DNA from: Megalonaias nervosa
Lineage: Eukaryota; Mollusca; Bivalvia; Unionida; Unionidae
Length of the DNA stretch: 64,000 nucleotides
Reading direction: 5' to 3'
Assembly: GCA_016617855.1 (NCBI GenBank)
Contig: JAECUM010004341.1
Coordinates: forward strand, 1-64,000
The notes beneath the pieces were generated by a model. It was not told the origin of the DNA. It saw only the letters and a list, made by a program, of their open reading frames with translations, and ran no database searches. The translations under genes were made by a program, and so were the position numbers. The stretch's first letter is position 1. Every line of letters begins with the position of its first letter. Positions 1-21,343 of the stretch are shown in pieces.

Positions 1-7
1 ATATATA

Positions 8-145
8 TTGTACTCTGTATCAATGATATACCACGAGATGTATAATTTTTTCATTAAAAGAAACTAGGCTTGCCGAGTTTCATTTTAATGAAAAATTTAT
101 ACAACGAGTGGTATATCAATGATACGGTATAGTACTGTACATATA
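8..145. repeat. Imperfect inverted repeat, MITE-like
   Basis: The left arm (about 10-66) and the right arm (about 80-145) are reverse complements over roughly 55 bp with a few mismatches, around a short loop containing AGGCTTGCCG. Both arms contain the block TATCAATGATATACCAC in opposite orientations. It has no coding capacity. The shape fits a non-autonomous foldback or MITE-type element; the family is not known. Confidence 0.65.
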
Positions 146-655
146 TTTTATTTATATCACATACAAATAGATATATTTTCTCCTTGAATGGAGTTTAAGA
201 TTGACTACAGGCAACTGTGTATTGACCGAGCGAATAACTCCTCACATCCCTTCCGACTGTGTTGCCACAAAATGTAATTATTTGCCTTTTGTTGCTATTT
301 ACAATCATCTTTGCATATTGATAAGTTGGTTGTTTTCTTTTTTAGTTTCTACTTATATTCACATTGATTAAATCAACATAAGACACACTTATGATTTAAA
401 CATGAAAGATGGTTTTAATATAAAAAAAGTAGAGCACTACAAACACGTGGCTAGCTCAGCCAGTCACATGAACGCTGTGCCATACACGTACTGGCGCGTG
501 GAAATTAGCGTGGAATAGAAATTAAGCGAAATGACAAACAAACAAGTCGTAATTAAAATATTTTAATATATTTACAGTTGATCTAAGTCATTATTCTGCT
601 TTAACAACAGTACTACCGACTATGAAAATGTCCATAGGCCGCCTCTCTCTGTGTC

Positions 656-690
<35 letters not shown>

Positions 691-815
691 CATCCATTGG
701 TTGGTTTTACTTAACTTTTACCATCATTAGTCCAGAGACATTGTGAGATGACACAAGCAAATATCCTCTACACTCGTCTTTTCATAGATATTCGCCCGTA
801 ACCTGCTACGATGGT

Positions 816-850
<35 letters not shown>

Positions 851-1364
851 GCCTATGTACATTTTCATATTTAACTAATAATAATCGATTGTTAGAACAT
901 TGTAATAGGTTTAATAAACAACAATAACAAAACGTTAAATACATCACAGTATGTGTACCACGTAACCGAGAAATTTGCCGTATAATGTTGACAGGGTTTA
1001 CAGCTTCGTATCATTGATTATATAAACACTGTAGACAAATCCCAAGAAAGCTCACACATGCCGTTACTACGAACCATATTCTTGTAGGTTACTTGGTGTA
1101 AGTTCATTTTCAAGATTTTCATCCAGCCCAAATTCTGTTTCTCTCTCACTCCACATTTCTGCGTGCTTTGTCCCTTATTCATGAGAGGGAAGGGGGAACG
1201 GAAAGATGAAAGGATTGCGTTGAAATTGTGTACCATATTAAATTCATTTAGAAAACGGGGATTATTAATATTGTTAATCGTTATTTTCATACGTCATTAA
1301 TGATTAATGAGTAGAAACACACAGAATGTTTATATATGCGTATTATTGTGTCATGGGCGGATCA

Positions 1365-1401
1365 CAATTTGATATACCAACAGTATTGGTATATCAAATT
1401 G
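1365..1401. repeat. Perfect 16-bp palindrome, 5-bp loop
   Basis: CAATTTGATATACCAA at 1365-1380 is the exact reverse complement of 1386-1401. In the second copy of the surrounding repeat a small transposable element has landed inside the left arm, near 59158. Confidence 0.8.
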
Positions 1402-1430
1402 CTTATATTAACACCTTAAAAGCCATGTAC

Positions 1431-2373
1431 ACAAAAACACGCACATATATCTATTGGACAATTCTTTAAATTCACATGTCATAGTTACGAAGACCAATAT
1501 CAAAGGTTTTGTTTGTTATCTTTAGTTTTTAGCTTAGTCTGCATTATGTGATGAAACATCTTTGGTACACAAGTCTGTCGGTATAACATCTGTAAAGATG
1601 ACGACATAGAAAATGTTTTTTCATAAGTTTATGTGTCTACTATGCTAGAGTTTCCCAAATTGTCATGATTTTAAAATGCACATCCTTTGAAAATACAAAA
1701 CAAATATAGGTGCATCATTTTGTGGAACCGACAAATTAGAAACCGGTATGAGATAACAACATTTGGATGGACCTGATCTAAAGCCATTTAAGATGTTCAT
1801 TTGCGACTGAAAAATTAAGAAGTATTAAGGCCTTTTTAGTAAAGTACATGCCTAAAAACGACACTCATTATTAAGTCACAGACTCCTGTATCAATCGTAT
1901 AATATAAGGTCAATATGTGGACTAACAGCCGAGGTATGCTGTAGTTAATATCAGCCAGCAATAATCCATCCTGCTCAAAAATGGTGTTGATAACAATGGG
2001 CCATTCAGCTGGGGTGTTATATTATAATGAAGACAAAATATGCACATTTTTGGGGCATGTCCTAGGAGTATGAAGCCATTTTATGCCAAATGTGAAAAAG
2101 GACATGGAATACAAATAGACAGTGATTAAGATATGAGCTGATTATACCTATATACTTGGATAGATATACAATTCACCCTAAAATAAACAAATATTTCAGA
2201 CACTCACTAATTCAGGCACATCTTGTGTTTGTATAGAATAATACAAATCTCCTAGTGGATCTAAAAGCATAAATGTTGAATTTGGGTTGGCTCCATTTGC
2301 AAACAAATAATCTTGGAAGTCGTTGGGAAAAAGCTCTCTTCTCTCAATGTTGACCTGGTGAATACTGAATGCG

Positions 2374-2375
<2 letters not shown>
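1431..2375. other. Non-coding, nothing recognised
   Basis: No splice-bounded open frame, RNA gene or repeat unit was recognised here. Confidence 0.5.

Positions 2376-2418
<43 letters not shown>
2376..2418. repeat. (CA)n microsatellite
   Basis: About 21 uninterrupted CA dinucleotides. The open frames across it are artefacts of the repeat. Confidence 0.97.
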
Positions 2419-2420
<2 letters not shown>

Positions 2421-2460
2421 GAGATAACGTAAACAACCGATATAACCATGTAGATAAAAC

Positions 2461-2697
2461 CACGCTTACGATACCGCATGTTTGTCAAGCTGTACCGTCA
2501 TGCTGAAAGAGACAGGAGCTACGCTTACGATACCGCATTCTTGTCAAGCTATACCATCATACTGAAAGTGACAGGAGTTACGCTTACGATACAGCATGCT
2601 TGTCAAACTGTACCAGCATACTGAAAGTGACAGAAGTTACGTTTAGGATACAGCATGCTTGTCAAGCTGTACCATCACACTGAAAGGAATTGGAGCT
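2461..2697. repeat. 59-bp tandem repeat, 4 copies
   Basis: Unit starts fall at 2462, 2521, 2580 and 2639. Each unit reads ACGCTTACGATACCGCAT, then CTTGTCAAGCTGTACC, then a CTGAAAGTGACAGGAG-like end. A single related unit recurs at about 3846-3890, again directly in front of the same SINE-like sequence, so the units seem to travel with that element. Confidence 0.85.
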
Positions 2698-2702
2698 ATA
2701 TA

Positions 2703-2880
2703 TTGGTTGGTTTTTAATGCACATCAAATGCATGGGAGACTAAATCGTGTTGTGGCAAATAATGTACAGTGTCTTTTACTGGTGACCATCCTGTTCTGAG
2801 CAGGATTCGATTCCAAACCCTCCTGATCGAGAGACGGCCCTGCCAACTACCGTGCCTACGTTGCTCCTCGAAAGACAGAG
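2703..2880 (-). mobile_element. tRNA-derived SINE-like element
   Basis: Read on the minus strand, the right end resembles a tRNA head: a box-A-like GGTAGTTGGCAGG and a box-B-like GGAATCGAATCC. The left part (GGTTGGTTTTTAATGC, TAAATCGTG) recurs at 3897-4020, giving two copies within 1.2 kb. It probably arose by RNA polymerase III-driven retrotransposition; no terminal target duplication was located. Confidence 0.6.
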
Positions 2881-2896
2881 GTAAATAAAGAGTACC

Positions 2897-2929
<33 letters not shown>

Positions 2930-2971
2930 TGTATGTATGTATGTATGTATGTATGTATATATGTATGTATG
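2897..2971. repeat. (ATGT)n microsatellite
   Basis: About 17-18 ATGT/TATG units with one ATAT interruption near 2958. Confidence 0.95.
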
Positions 2972-3470
2972 TTCACCCAGATATTCGGTCCTATGATATG
3001 TAAGTAAAGCTAAGTCTTCCCTGTTAGAATCTGTCTGTTTACATGAATAAGTACACGGCTATTATTCGTACCGTGTCATATTGTAGCAAGCATTGTATGG
3101 TAGGAACACAAATGGGCGTACATTTAATTTTAAAGTAAAATGGCTAGCGATACGTGAAGTTTACAATTTCATAAAGAACACATGCTTTCAAATTATCTTA
3201 TTGACTATAATATAAATAAACAAACACGTCTGTTGACCGTCCTAGTTGCTTTATAATAGAATAGAACTGTCTGCCAATAAATTGTCCTAAATAATCACAG
3301 CACAAATGTCACCTCTGAAATACGTTTCAACTCATTACAAAGCCTGAAACGTCAAGCAAGGTGTGACTTAAATTTTCACGGACTGTTAGATTATGCTTCG
3401 TCTGGTAGTGAGTGGATTATAAATGAAATCTTTACTTTTAACGAAAATAGCTTAAGCAAGTTTCAACAGT

Positions 3471-3576
<106 letters not shown>

Positions 3577-3845
3577 GTAACACGCCATTGCAGACTCAGT
3601 TAAAAATTTAAACCGTTAAATAATCTTTCACATCTATTGTCTTTATGTCAATGTTGAGCAAATGCGAACACTCCCCCCCACACACACACACATATACGCG
3701 ATTTGTGGTATACTCTCATATCCAACGGTTCTAGAGTGACAATGTAACGAAAATTATGTCCTCAGGTTTTAGTTCCCTTCCGGAAACTGTGTTACCTCAA
3801 ATGAGATAATATAACCAATCACTATGAATATGATGACAAAATACC

Positions 3846-4020
3846 TACGTCTACCATATAGCGTGCTTGTCAAGCTGTAACACCATAGTGAAAAATTGGT
3901 TGTTTTTTAACGCATCAAATACACGACAGGTTAAATCATGCTGAGGCAAGTGGAATAAGGTATGACTGGATTTTACTGAGTAGGATTCGGACCCAAACCC
4001 TACTGGTAGCAGGTTCTGAC
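3846..4020 (-). mobile_element. Second copy of the 59-bp unit plus SINE-like element
   Basis: 3846-3890 matches one 59-bp unit (GCGTGCTTGTCAAGCTGTAAC). 3893-4020 matches 2700-2830 (TTGGTTGTTTTTTAACGC, GGATTCGGACCCAAACCCT). The box-A end is missing or decayed, so this copy is truncated relative to the one at 2703. Confidence 0.6.
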
Positions 4021-5116
4021 TTACATATGATTTCAAGAGAATATTGAAGACCCTGATCTACCGAAGCCGGTTAAGCTCAGTTTCCAACAGAAAAATGAGC
4101 ACAGAAGTCCCCACATCCTTAATTACAAGACTATCAGCCCAAAAATATATTTGGTACAAATGGTATTAGTCAGCCATTTTATCTTATATACATGTACTTT
4201 AGAAGTCTGTGTTTAGGTATGTTAATATGTATCAATAAATGTTTACATACATACATATATACATACATACACCTGATGCACGTATGCACGTATTCCATGT
4301 TAAAATTACATTTCCTGGCAAATCATCCTTTTACAATTTTTTTCAACATTTATCAGGCACTTTCGAAATGATATCACGAAAAGTTCTGAGCAGCTTCACC
4401 ACAGAATGAGGATTACAAAAAGGTATGACTGTAGCCGAATGTCTACTACCTTCTTTCTTTTCTAAACAGGAGTTGGGCTTGAATTTAAATTGGAATACTG
4501 AAGAACGACTGTTGAATCTGCTCTTAGCTTCAGGTATGCTAATAAAGGAATGACTTGCTAGCGACAGGTGCAACAACAATAACGTACAATAATTGTCTCT
4601 AACGTTTATACCTTGCAATAGTACACATCATTATATATCAAAAGAAGCAAGCATATGTATTAAATATTTGCTTACTAAATATAGATGCTTTAGAAGCAAA
4701 ATGATTTATTGGGTCACACATGTCTGTCGAAATTGTGAAAATATTCCAATATGTGCCGTTATATGGTTGCTATTTTAAATATAACTGGTCATGAATAAAA
4801 AGAAAGTCACTATAGGATTTGATCATGATCTTTGTTTAGAAATGTTCGATACTCATTGCATGACTTTATACTTATCACGAATGCATTTGAATGGTTCAGT
4901 TTTAAAGAAAACAATAACAAATCTCCATTCACTAAATAAGCAAGTGGATGGAATAACACAGTATTTTCCAGAATTCAGTTTAAATTACTATTACTGGAGA
5001 CATTTTCACAGTTTCACTCATCAGTGTTCTAAAAATACTATGCAACTTTCTTCCACGAGAATAACTCGGATGTGCATACCCTTTTCTACGTACTAACAAC
5101 TCAGCATATGCACTAG

Positions 5117-5148
<32 letters not shown>

Positions 5149-6935
5149 TAATTTATGTTAAAGTTTTATTACCCATTAAAAGCTGTATTTTCCATGAAGA
5201 CAGACATGCATGTTTATGACCAAGAAATTTTTATTTATTGCCATTTTGAAAGGAGAATTGTGTTGCCTAGTTAATCATCATTAAATATCCACTGAGGAGT
5301 CATCCTGATCAAACGGTATTCTTGACTATCTGAAACATCTAAACAAGACATTATCTTGGACATTGTGAACATAACATATATCTCTATTACTTCTGCGTTA
5401 TATCTTGTATAAGAATGGAACTGACATGGAAAGTCACTGAAGTTGCTGCAGGTTCTGCTTACATTCTTGACGAGCATTTTCCACATCTTGTTCCTAAGTT
5501 TGGGGGGGGGGACATGCCCTATTAGCGTGTTATTGGAGTCATTATGTAATATCAAATCAGTTTGTTTTATTAATATTTACCATCTCGGACAATGTAGGTT
5601 GTACAGAAATATTGCGAGGTTGGCAGTGATTAATTCTGAAAGGCAGCTCTTCAGAACTATAAGGCTTTGAAATGATGCAAGAAATACGTTCTAATATGCA
5701 AAATATATATGAATGAGCACACCCTGTTTAACAAAGCGCCGTTTGGTATAATATCTTTTGAGCTTGTAGAACGTAAGGAAAGATTTTAATGTTACTTCGC
5801 CTTGTACTAGGCACATCAGATTAAGTCCTACTGAACATTTGCTAAGTTCATATTCAGGCAGGATGCATGAAAACAACATAATTAAGTTGCCAATCCCATT
5901 CTGTAAGTTTGTCGCTAGGTCTTCAGCATGATGTTGACTTACATTCTTTTAGGGCATAGAGCTGACATAGCATGAGGTATATCCTATCACTTAGGGACCG
6001 AACATTTATTTATTTTTTTTTAATTATTTTTGGGGTGGTGGTGGTGGTGAGGGGTCAAATAACTTGAAAAATGGGATTGCTCACTTTCATAGCCCAAACA
6101 GTCCATAATTAGATCCATTACATTAATTGAAAGAAAAAGAAAAAAGGAGAAAGTCTTAAAATAATAATAAACAATTTCCCGTCACGAAATAAAGTTATTG
6201 AGTTCCACCCCACCCCACACACAAAATGGTCGGTCAATTATTGAATTCCATTACGGATGTGTTTTTTGTATATGGATTTCATTTCGCTATTAGTGGAAAA
6301 TATTAATTACAGTTTCAGTCTGGTGCTTCAATTTATTTTCCAGTTGTTCTACTTTAGAAAATACTTTTTGCAGTTCATAATTAGAAGGACCAACCATGTC
6401 TATAGGTTTTCATTGTTTTAATTATTTTGTGTTGCAGTAAACAAGTATTCATTGTCGAACACTTGTTTGTTTGTTTCTATGTTAGTTTCTTTTAGACTCA
6501 GCCATATACTAATAATCAATAAGATATCGTGTCGAACAAATTTCTCTCAAGTGAGGTACGAACTTTTGTCGATAGATGCCATTCGGGCCACCGAGGTTAT
6601 TTACGAAACAAGGGTTGACCACGGAGTTATAAATTCATCGAACTAGTTTATTTTCATTCGCAACTCCTCGATCAAACCAAATGTCAATCCAATCGTAGGA
6701 ACAGCAGGGTTGGTCCGAATAGATTAAGAGTTGTTTTTTTTCGAATACATTTCCGGCGGACAACATATATATTTTTCTGTAAATTACACCGGCGACATAT
6801 GTACGAGGCATATTTTTGTATCGCAGTAATAGCTAAACACGTCTCGATAATGACGATACGTAACATATTTTACCGTTCATATTCCAGATCATTTTTTATA
6901 TTAGATCGCATATTCTACCTGCATGTGAGACGATT
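4021..6935. other. Non-coding, no supported gene
   Basis: Short open frames of up to about 100 codons occur (for example 4791-5096) but none has splice context, a recognisable domain or protein-like composition. An (AAT)n run lies at about 5118-5144, a nine-base G run near 5503-5511 and a (GGT)n stretch near 6036-6050. Confidence 0.5.
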
Positions 6936-7274
6936 TTGACGATGGTACAATGCTTTATACCATTGGTAAGTTCTTTATAACATTGGTGCAATGCTTTATG
7001 TCATTGATACAGTGCTTAATGATATTGGTCATTGCTTTATGACATTGGTACAGTGCTGTATTGGTACAGTGCTGTATGACATTGGTAAAGTGCTTGATGA
7101 CATTGGTACAATTCTTGATGATATTGGTACAATGCTTTATGACATTGTTCTTTGTTTATGACATTGGTAGAGTGCTTTATGACATTGGTACAATTCTTTA
7201 TGACATTAGTTCGATGCTTTATGACAATGGTACAATGCGTGATGACATTGGTCAATGCTTTATACCATTGGTAC
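6936..7274. repeat. 21-bp minisatellite, about 15 copies
   Basis: The unit is approximately CTTTATGACATTGGTACAATG, repeated with substitutions and a few deletions. Because 21 is a multiple of three, open frames run through it on both strands; these are repeat artefacts. A related array lies at 8931-9134. Confidence 0.9.
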
Positions 7275-8578
7275 ATAGACAAATCTACACATATGTTTTA
7301 TTCTGAGGGGGTGGAAAGAACAAGTTTGATATCGTGTAGGAATGTGGAGGCCGTCTGGCCGAGACTATGTTCTTACGCCATATCAATCGAGTTCTTTCTC
7401 CCGACTTGGATCAAATACTTATGTGGTTTTTTTATTTGTTAAATATCCTCTTTTCATTAGCACTTTCTTTAAAAAAATCTTATTGTATATTTAAAAAAAA
7501 TAAATTAGACATTTTGGCTTTTTATGAAAGAGAGTGTACAACCCTCAACATGTAATGTATTCGTGGCTAAGCCTATATAAACAGTGCAGTTGCGTCATCG
7601 GTCAGTCTGTATTTCAAATATGGATTTACTCTTTAGCTTTGAATTTTAAAAATGTTGTATGGGACATATGAATTAATTTAATCTGTAGTCACAAGCACCT
7701 GAATTTGTTTCCTTACTTCTCAAATGGAACATAGGTTTTGGCAGTACTTGGGCCCTTCTCTAACACTCTGCTTCCTGAATATATACTCTACTTCCATAAC
7801 AATTTCAGTACAAATTTTACAGACTAACAGTAATTAAATACAGTCAAGTTTATTCAGAAAGCACATTCATTTACATTACTTTCAAAGTCTCTACTTTTAA
7901 GATTTCAATTAATAAAAGAAATTATTGATGAATTAAATTTAAAGTGATAATTTAAGCATAGAATTAAGAAATTTAAAATTCAGTCTCTTTCTAATACGTT
8001 GACTAGATTTTTTTATATTAATTTGGTTATATTTTAACAAGGCTATTCTAAAGAATATTGCAGTTCTGGTCTTTTTTCTCCTCTTTATCTTCTACTCGAA
8101 CAGTCGCAAGAACTTAAAATGTCAACATCTACTCCCTCCCTGTACCCAGCGATTACGCTAACACTGTACATAACGGGTGAAATGCTTCTACTTCGGTCAC
8201 AATCAAAACAACCGTTGCTCTCTGTGATACGTCTGCCTTTATGTTGCAACTTTTGTCAGTTGTATCCTCAAATTTGCTAAACAAATTCGATTCCTCGGTA
8301 ATTTAATAGACAAAGTTAAGTCCCTCTATTTAAACTTTCTCCTAAAAATATATTTCAGCCGACCATACTTTTGAAACTCTGAAGCTTAAAAGGCTTTTAT
8401 ATATGTTTGGTATTTCAGATGAATTACATTATGTAATGTTGAATTAAACATGTGGTAAAGTTGTGTCCAAATGTGGAGCATTTCAAACCATACTTTGAAT
8501 CTTGACACGACTCTATTAGTGTTTTCTTACTTTGTCTGCAATTTTAAAAATTTTCAATAAAAGATTTCATCCGCAAAG

Positions 8579-8581
<3 letters not shown>
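7275..8581. other. Non-coding, no supported gene
   Basis: AT-rich single-copy-looking DNA with no coding evidence seen. Confidence 0.5.

Positions 8582-8628
<47 letters not shown>
8582..8628. repeat. (TC)n microsatellite
   Basis: About 23 TC dinucleotides without interruption. Confidence 0.97.
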
Positions 8629-8631
<3 letters not shown>

Positions 8632-8930
8632 GATCAATGTGCATACCAGCTTCATCAGAGAACAAAATTGTCAACATTCTATCCAAATTACATAACTTCA
8701 TTTCTTAAAATTACAATCGTTGTTGGCTTTTTTAAAATAATTTAAAATGTATAACAATAAATCATTCCCGTTACTTTCTAATTGGACTATTATTTAATAT
8801 CTTAACTTCTAGAAGCTAGTTCAAAACTGGGTGTGCGATGCGCAAAGTTTAAGTGAGACATGCGGAATTACATATTGAACAACTGGATCTAAGGCCAGAT
8901 CAGCCATGTAAGATTAAATGCGTATCTATT

Positions 8931-9134
8931 AAAATGCTTTCTGATATTAGCAAATTGCTTTTTGACATTGATATTATACTTTATGACATTAGCAAATTGC
9001 TTTATGACGTTGATACAACGCTTTATGGAAGATATAGCAAAAACTGTACATAAGTTTGAGACTGGTACACAATGCTTTATGGAGGATGTAAAAAACGTGA
9101 ACAGCATTTTGACATTGGTACTATGCTGTATGGA
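8931..9134. repeat. Diverged second array of the 21-bp minisatellite
   Basis: Units such as CTTTATGACATTAGCAAATTG and TTTTGACATTGGTACTATGCT match the 6936-7274 unit. This array is more degenerate and is broken by non-repeat sequence near 9030-9060. Confidence 0.75.
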
Positions 9135-10464
9135 AGCCATAGCAAACTAGTGGATAATGTTGTCTTTAGAAGTTTCTCTGAAACTAAACTGGTAGTGTTT
9201 AGTAATGTTATCCAAAACTGTAACAAATTGTTTCCTTCATTTCATTGACGGATCTGAAAACTGAAGTGTTGTTGCATCTATACACATAAAATTTATGTTT
9301 TGCAGCAGATCAGCTTTTCCTGAAGAGATTATAAAAATCAGATGTAGCTCATGTTGCCAGTAAATATGTTAACGACAGTAATTACTTGATAGAATAACTT
9401 TATTTTTTTTTTAAAAGTTGGTCATACAGCAAGCATCTGAACATGAAACAAGAATGCCGCCAGAACAAGGAATTTCAAATTATAGTATCCAACAGTTTAT
9501 ACTATAGGCATTTCCTCATATTTTCCGTTCTGCGCTCAGCGGTAGCTGAGAAATGAATTCCGCCACAGATATATAGCACGAGTAACTGAAACATAAAATC
9601 GGGTCACAATGACCTGCTTCGGCTATAAAGATTTGTTCTTAGATAAGGCGCAGATCATTATTTTTCAGATAAATAATTACTGAAATCAAAGGTTAATAAA
9701 CGAAATTGACGTTTGGTAAACAAAACCTGCTTTGCAGGCGAGTCAAACATTTTTTGAGTCGGTATATCAATGTTTCGTCACAAAATGTTTATAATTGCTT
9801 AAAAATTACAAATGACTATGAAATTTTTTATCATCAAATTTAATTGGGATGGTAATAACCGCGACTTTATCACAAAAATATTGTTAAAACTGCGTATGGT
9901 CCCTAAACCCATCATAATGACGTAAAATCTCAAAATAAAATTTAGCAAACATATACATGTTATCCAGCACAACTAAAACTATGCATTTCGGGTAAAAAAA
10001 AATTTGACTGCTTTTTGTACCGGTGTTTGACTGCTTTTTAATACAGGTGTTTAGCATTCATAACACTGAACCAGAACACTTACTTAGGATAGGGTTTAGC
10101 TACTACAGAAAAGATTTCATCAATTACATTATCTATCGCTCCACAGTCTTTTAGTCGCATACGGTTTATACAAGATGTTTCCTTTCTGTCGACACTGATA
10201 AACAATTCATGTCGGAAATTGCAAAACTGTTTATCACAGCTTGGCATATTTTCAAGCTGCAACAGCCATGCCGATTGATTACTTTGGAGTAAATTAACTA
10301 TTATTAGTTACAAATCAACACATTTTCGGTTAAATAAATTTTCGCGTGAACTTCATCCCAAATGGTAACACTCTTTGTTTCCATTCGAGTTAAAAACATC
10401 AACAGTCAGATCAGCCTCAAATTATTTCATAATTTGGAGAAAAGAAAACAAAATATTTGCCTCT
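9135..10464. other. Non-coding, no supported gene
   Basis: No gene or recognisable element was seen. Confidence 0.5.
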
Positions 10465-10692
10465 GCTGTGTGGCGATTAACTATTCAATTCTGGATATTA
10501 TCCCTATGCCGACAACCTTGGCTGTGTGGCGATTTACTATTCAGTTTTGGATATTATCCCTATGCCGATAACCTTGGCTGTGTGGCGATTTACTATTCAA
10601 TTTTGGATATTATCCCTATGCCGACAACCTTGGCTGTGTGGCGATTTACTATTCAATTTTGGATATTATCCCTATGCCGACAACCTTGGCTG
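10465..10692. repeat. 56-bp tandem repeat, 4 copies
   Basis: GCTGTGTGGCGATT marks unit starts at 10465, 10521, 10577 and 10633, an exact 56-bp period. The units are nearly identical, so the array is young. A 125-codon frame runs through it (10375-10752), but since 56 is not a multiple of three each unit is read in a different frame, so this is not coding sequence. Confidence 0.92.
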
Positions 10693-11101
10693 ACTCTGAT
10701 TTGGCTAAAGAGCTTAATTAAACAGTTCCAAATACTTTGCTTGTTGTGCTGACTTGATAGGATTGATCTAATAATTTCCTCGATTGCAATTATAAGGAAA
10801 ATTCCTCATAAAAGTATGGAAATGTTTGCTTTTGTAAAACTTAAAATTGTCCATGCTCATTGGAGAAATTCCTTTGTCAAACCTCAATTTCGGAGGTGGG
10901 TAGCTTGTGCATGTTGCCAAGGTCTGCAGTTTTGGGAGGTAAGTAAATCTTGCATGTAGTCCGCAATCCCATAGTGTCTAAATGGAAATGATCAGTTTTA
11001 AAGAACCCCCTCCCCCAGGAACTTGTAAAGTTTGGCTTCTTACATATTCCAGTCAAATTTATAGAGAATATTTAATATGTCAGAAGCAGTTAACTGATGT
11101 C

Positions 11102-11102
<1 letters not shown>

Positions 11103-11135
<33 letters not shown>
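11103..11135. repeat. (ATT)n microsatellite
   Basis: Eleven trinucleotide units. Confidence 0.95.
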
Positions 11136-11136
<1 letters not shown>

Positions 11137-11364
11137 TAATTGATATTACAGGCACACCAGGACGATCTCAAATATGTTGGAATTACCTGCAGATAGTTTG
11201 TGAAAAATAAGTCTATTTCTGATGTGCATTTTCGTAATCTGGGCTTTATTATTTTCTTAAATTTTCTTGTCGTTTTACATATAGAACACCTAAGACACCA
11301 TCTAAGAATTACGTGGTAACATAATAATTGAAAAATATGATACATTACTGTGTAAGTGATTTGC

Positions 11365-11540
11365 TTCTGTCTTTTGTGTTTTACGGCACAGCAGCACAGG
11401 CAGGTTACTTAATCCTGATGCTTTCGGAGTAAATTCCCTTGCCCAGAGAAACGCCAAAATAGCAGACCTTCGTTAATCCGATGGTATCATTTGAACCAGC
11501 CACCGTTTGTTTGTGAGCCCGGCACCCCAGTCACTAAGTA
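11365..11540 (-). mobile_element. Old tRNA-derived SINE (family also at 52381 and 56045)
   Basis: Shared blocks in order are TTTTACGGCACAGCAGCACA, CAGGTTACTTAATCC, AAATTCCCTTGCCC and a box-B-like TTTGAACCAGCCACC. The same order appears at 56045-56235, and in reverse complement at 52381-52545. It is strongly diverged. No target duplication is visible. Confidence 0.6.
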
Positions 11541-11567
11541 GGTTTCTACAACTTTCACGTAGCTGAT

Positions 11568-12604
<1,037 letters not shown>

Positions 12605-13345
12605 TCCTAATTTCTTTGCTACTGTCCTACAGTTTGCTCAAAAGATTTTATATATCCTCAAATTAAAAATATATATCGCCAATATATTACGAAAGCACAC
12701 AAAACAGGACGGAATGCCTCATAGTTAGGAAAATATCTAAATTCTCATTGAGATTTTCTACGAAATGGCCTTTTTTAAGTTTTCAAAGAATATACAGTTA
12801 GCTCAAAACGGTGCTAATTTGTCATATGTTATAAGGTTTAAGTTCCCTCCCATGACTATTCTGACATGTACAATTAGCAAGTAAAACATAGAATATTGCT
12901 TGTGTTGCAGTTAAATATAGCAGTGAATGATGGAGAAGGTGTTATGTATAAGATTAATGAATGAAATTTGAAGAACGTTCTTGTTCAGTGATTACTTGAA
13001 GAAAAATCAAGCGTCTGATTCAAATGCGTCTATTTACACTTAATTCATTCACTTCCTCTCCAATCCTTCCCCTGTAATCGTGAAATCATCAATGCAAGGA
13101 ACCTGATAATTAACTCATAATAACACATTTAAAAAATGCCTATCTTTACTTGGCAAATTGAATTAAAAATCTTAAATCTATTAAAATCCTCAAACATTGT
13201 ACCCCCTTTCCGAACTTTATAAAATGTCAATTGCGATCGGCTGTTTCTAATTTCGAGGTTTCTTGTTAGGTTCAATTTCTTAGTTCAGAAAGTTTAACAA
13301 TACGCTGCTTATATTATCTTATGTGAGGTAACGAACAAAAATGCA
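12605..13345. other. 3' flank of the amine oxidase gene
   Basis: Downstream of the minus-strand amine oxidase stop. A convincing AATAAA was not found close to the stop codon, so the 3' UTR boundary is unknown. Confidence 0.4.
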
Positions 13346-21320
<7,975 letters not shown>

Positions 21321-21343
21321 TGTTTATTCGAATAAGAGTCCTG
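21321..21343 (-). promoter_or_regulatory. 5' UTR end and splice acceptor upstream of the amine oxidase ATG
   Basis: On the minus strand TATTTTTCAG precedes GACTCTTATTCGAATAAACA and the ATG. The AG sits at 21341-21342, so a non-coding first exon should exist further right in the window. One candidate donor is AAG|GTAAGG near 24675. Confidence 0.6.

Larger units (their letters stand above)
1..1430. repeat. Long repeat, copy 1 (partner at 58600-59400)
   Basis: The stretches 1-60 and 775-1430 match 58600-59400 in the same order and orientation. Shared landmarks include the CAATGATA...CCAC block, the 'TATATAAACACTGTAGA' block, 'CCATATTCTTGTAGGTTACT' and the 'ATCACAATTTGATATA' block. Between 54 and 779 this copy carries about 730 bp absent from the other; TTTTCAT stands at both edges (48-54 and 779-785), which fits either an insertion with a 7-bp target duplication here or a microhomology deletion in the other copy. 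The extra stretch contains (TCTG)n near 650-690 but no gene I can support. A (GA)n run lies at about 820-846. Whether this is a segmental duplication or two copies of an unclassified dispersed element cannot be told from one window. Confidence 0.8.

Noticed and set aside
4791..5096. 101-codon frame
   Set aside because: No domain, no repeat of it elsewhere, and composition as expected of AT-rich random sequence.
10375..10752. 125-codon frame with repeated WRFTIQFWILSLCR-like peptides
   Set aside because: It runs through a 56-bp tandem array that is read in a different frame in each unit. No splice or start context.
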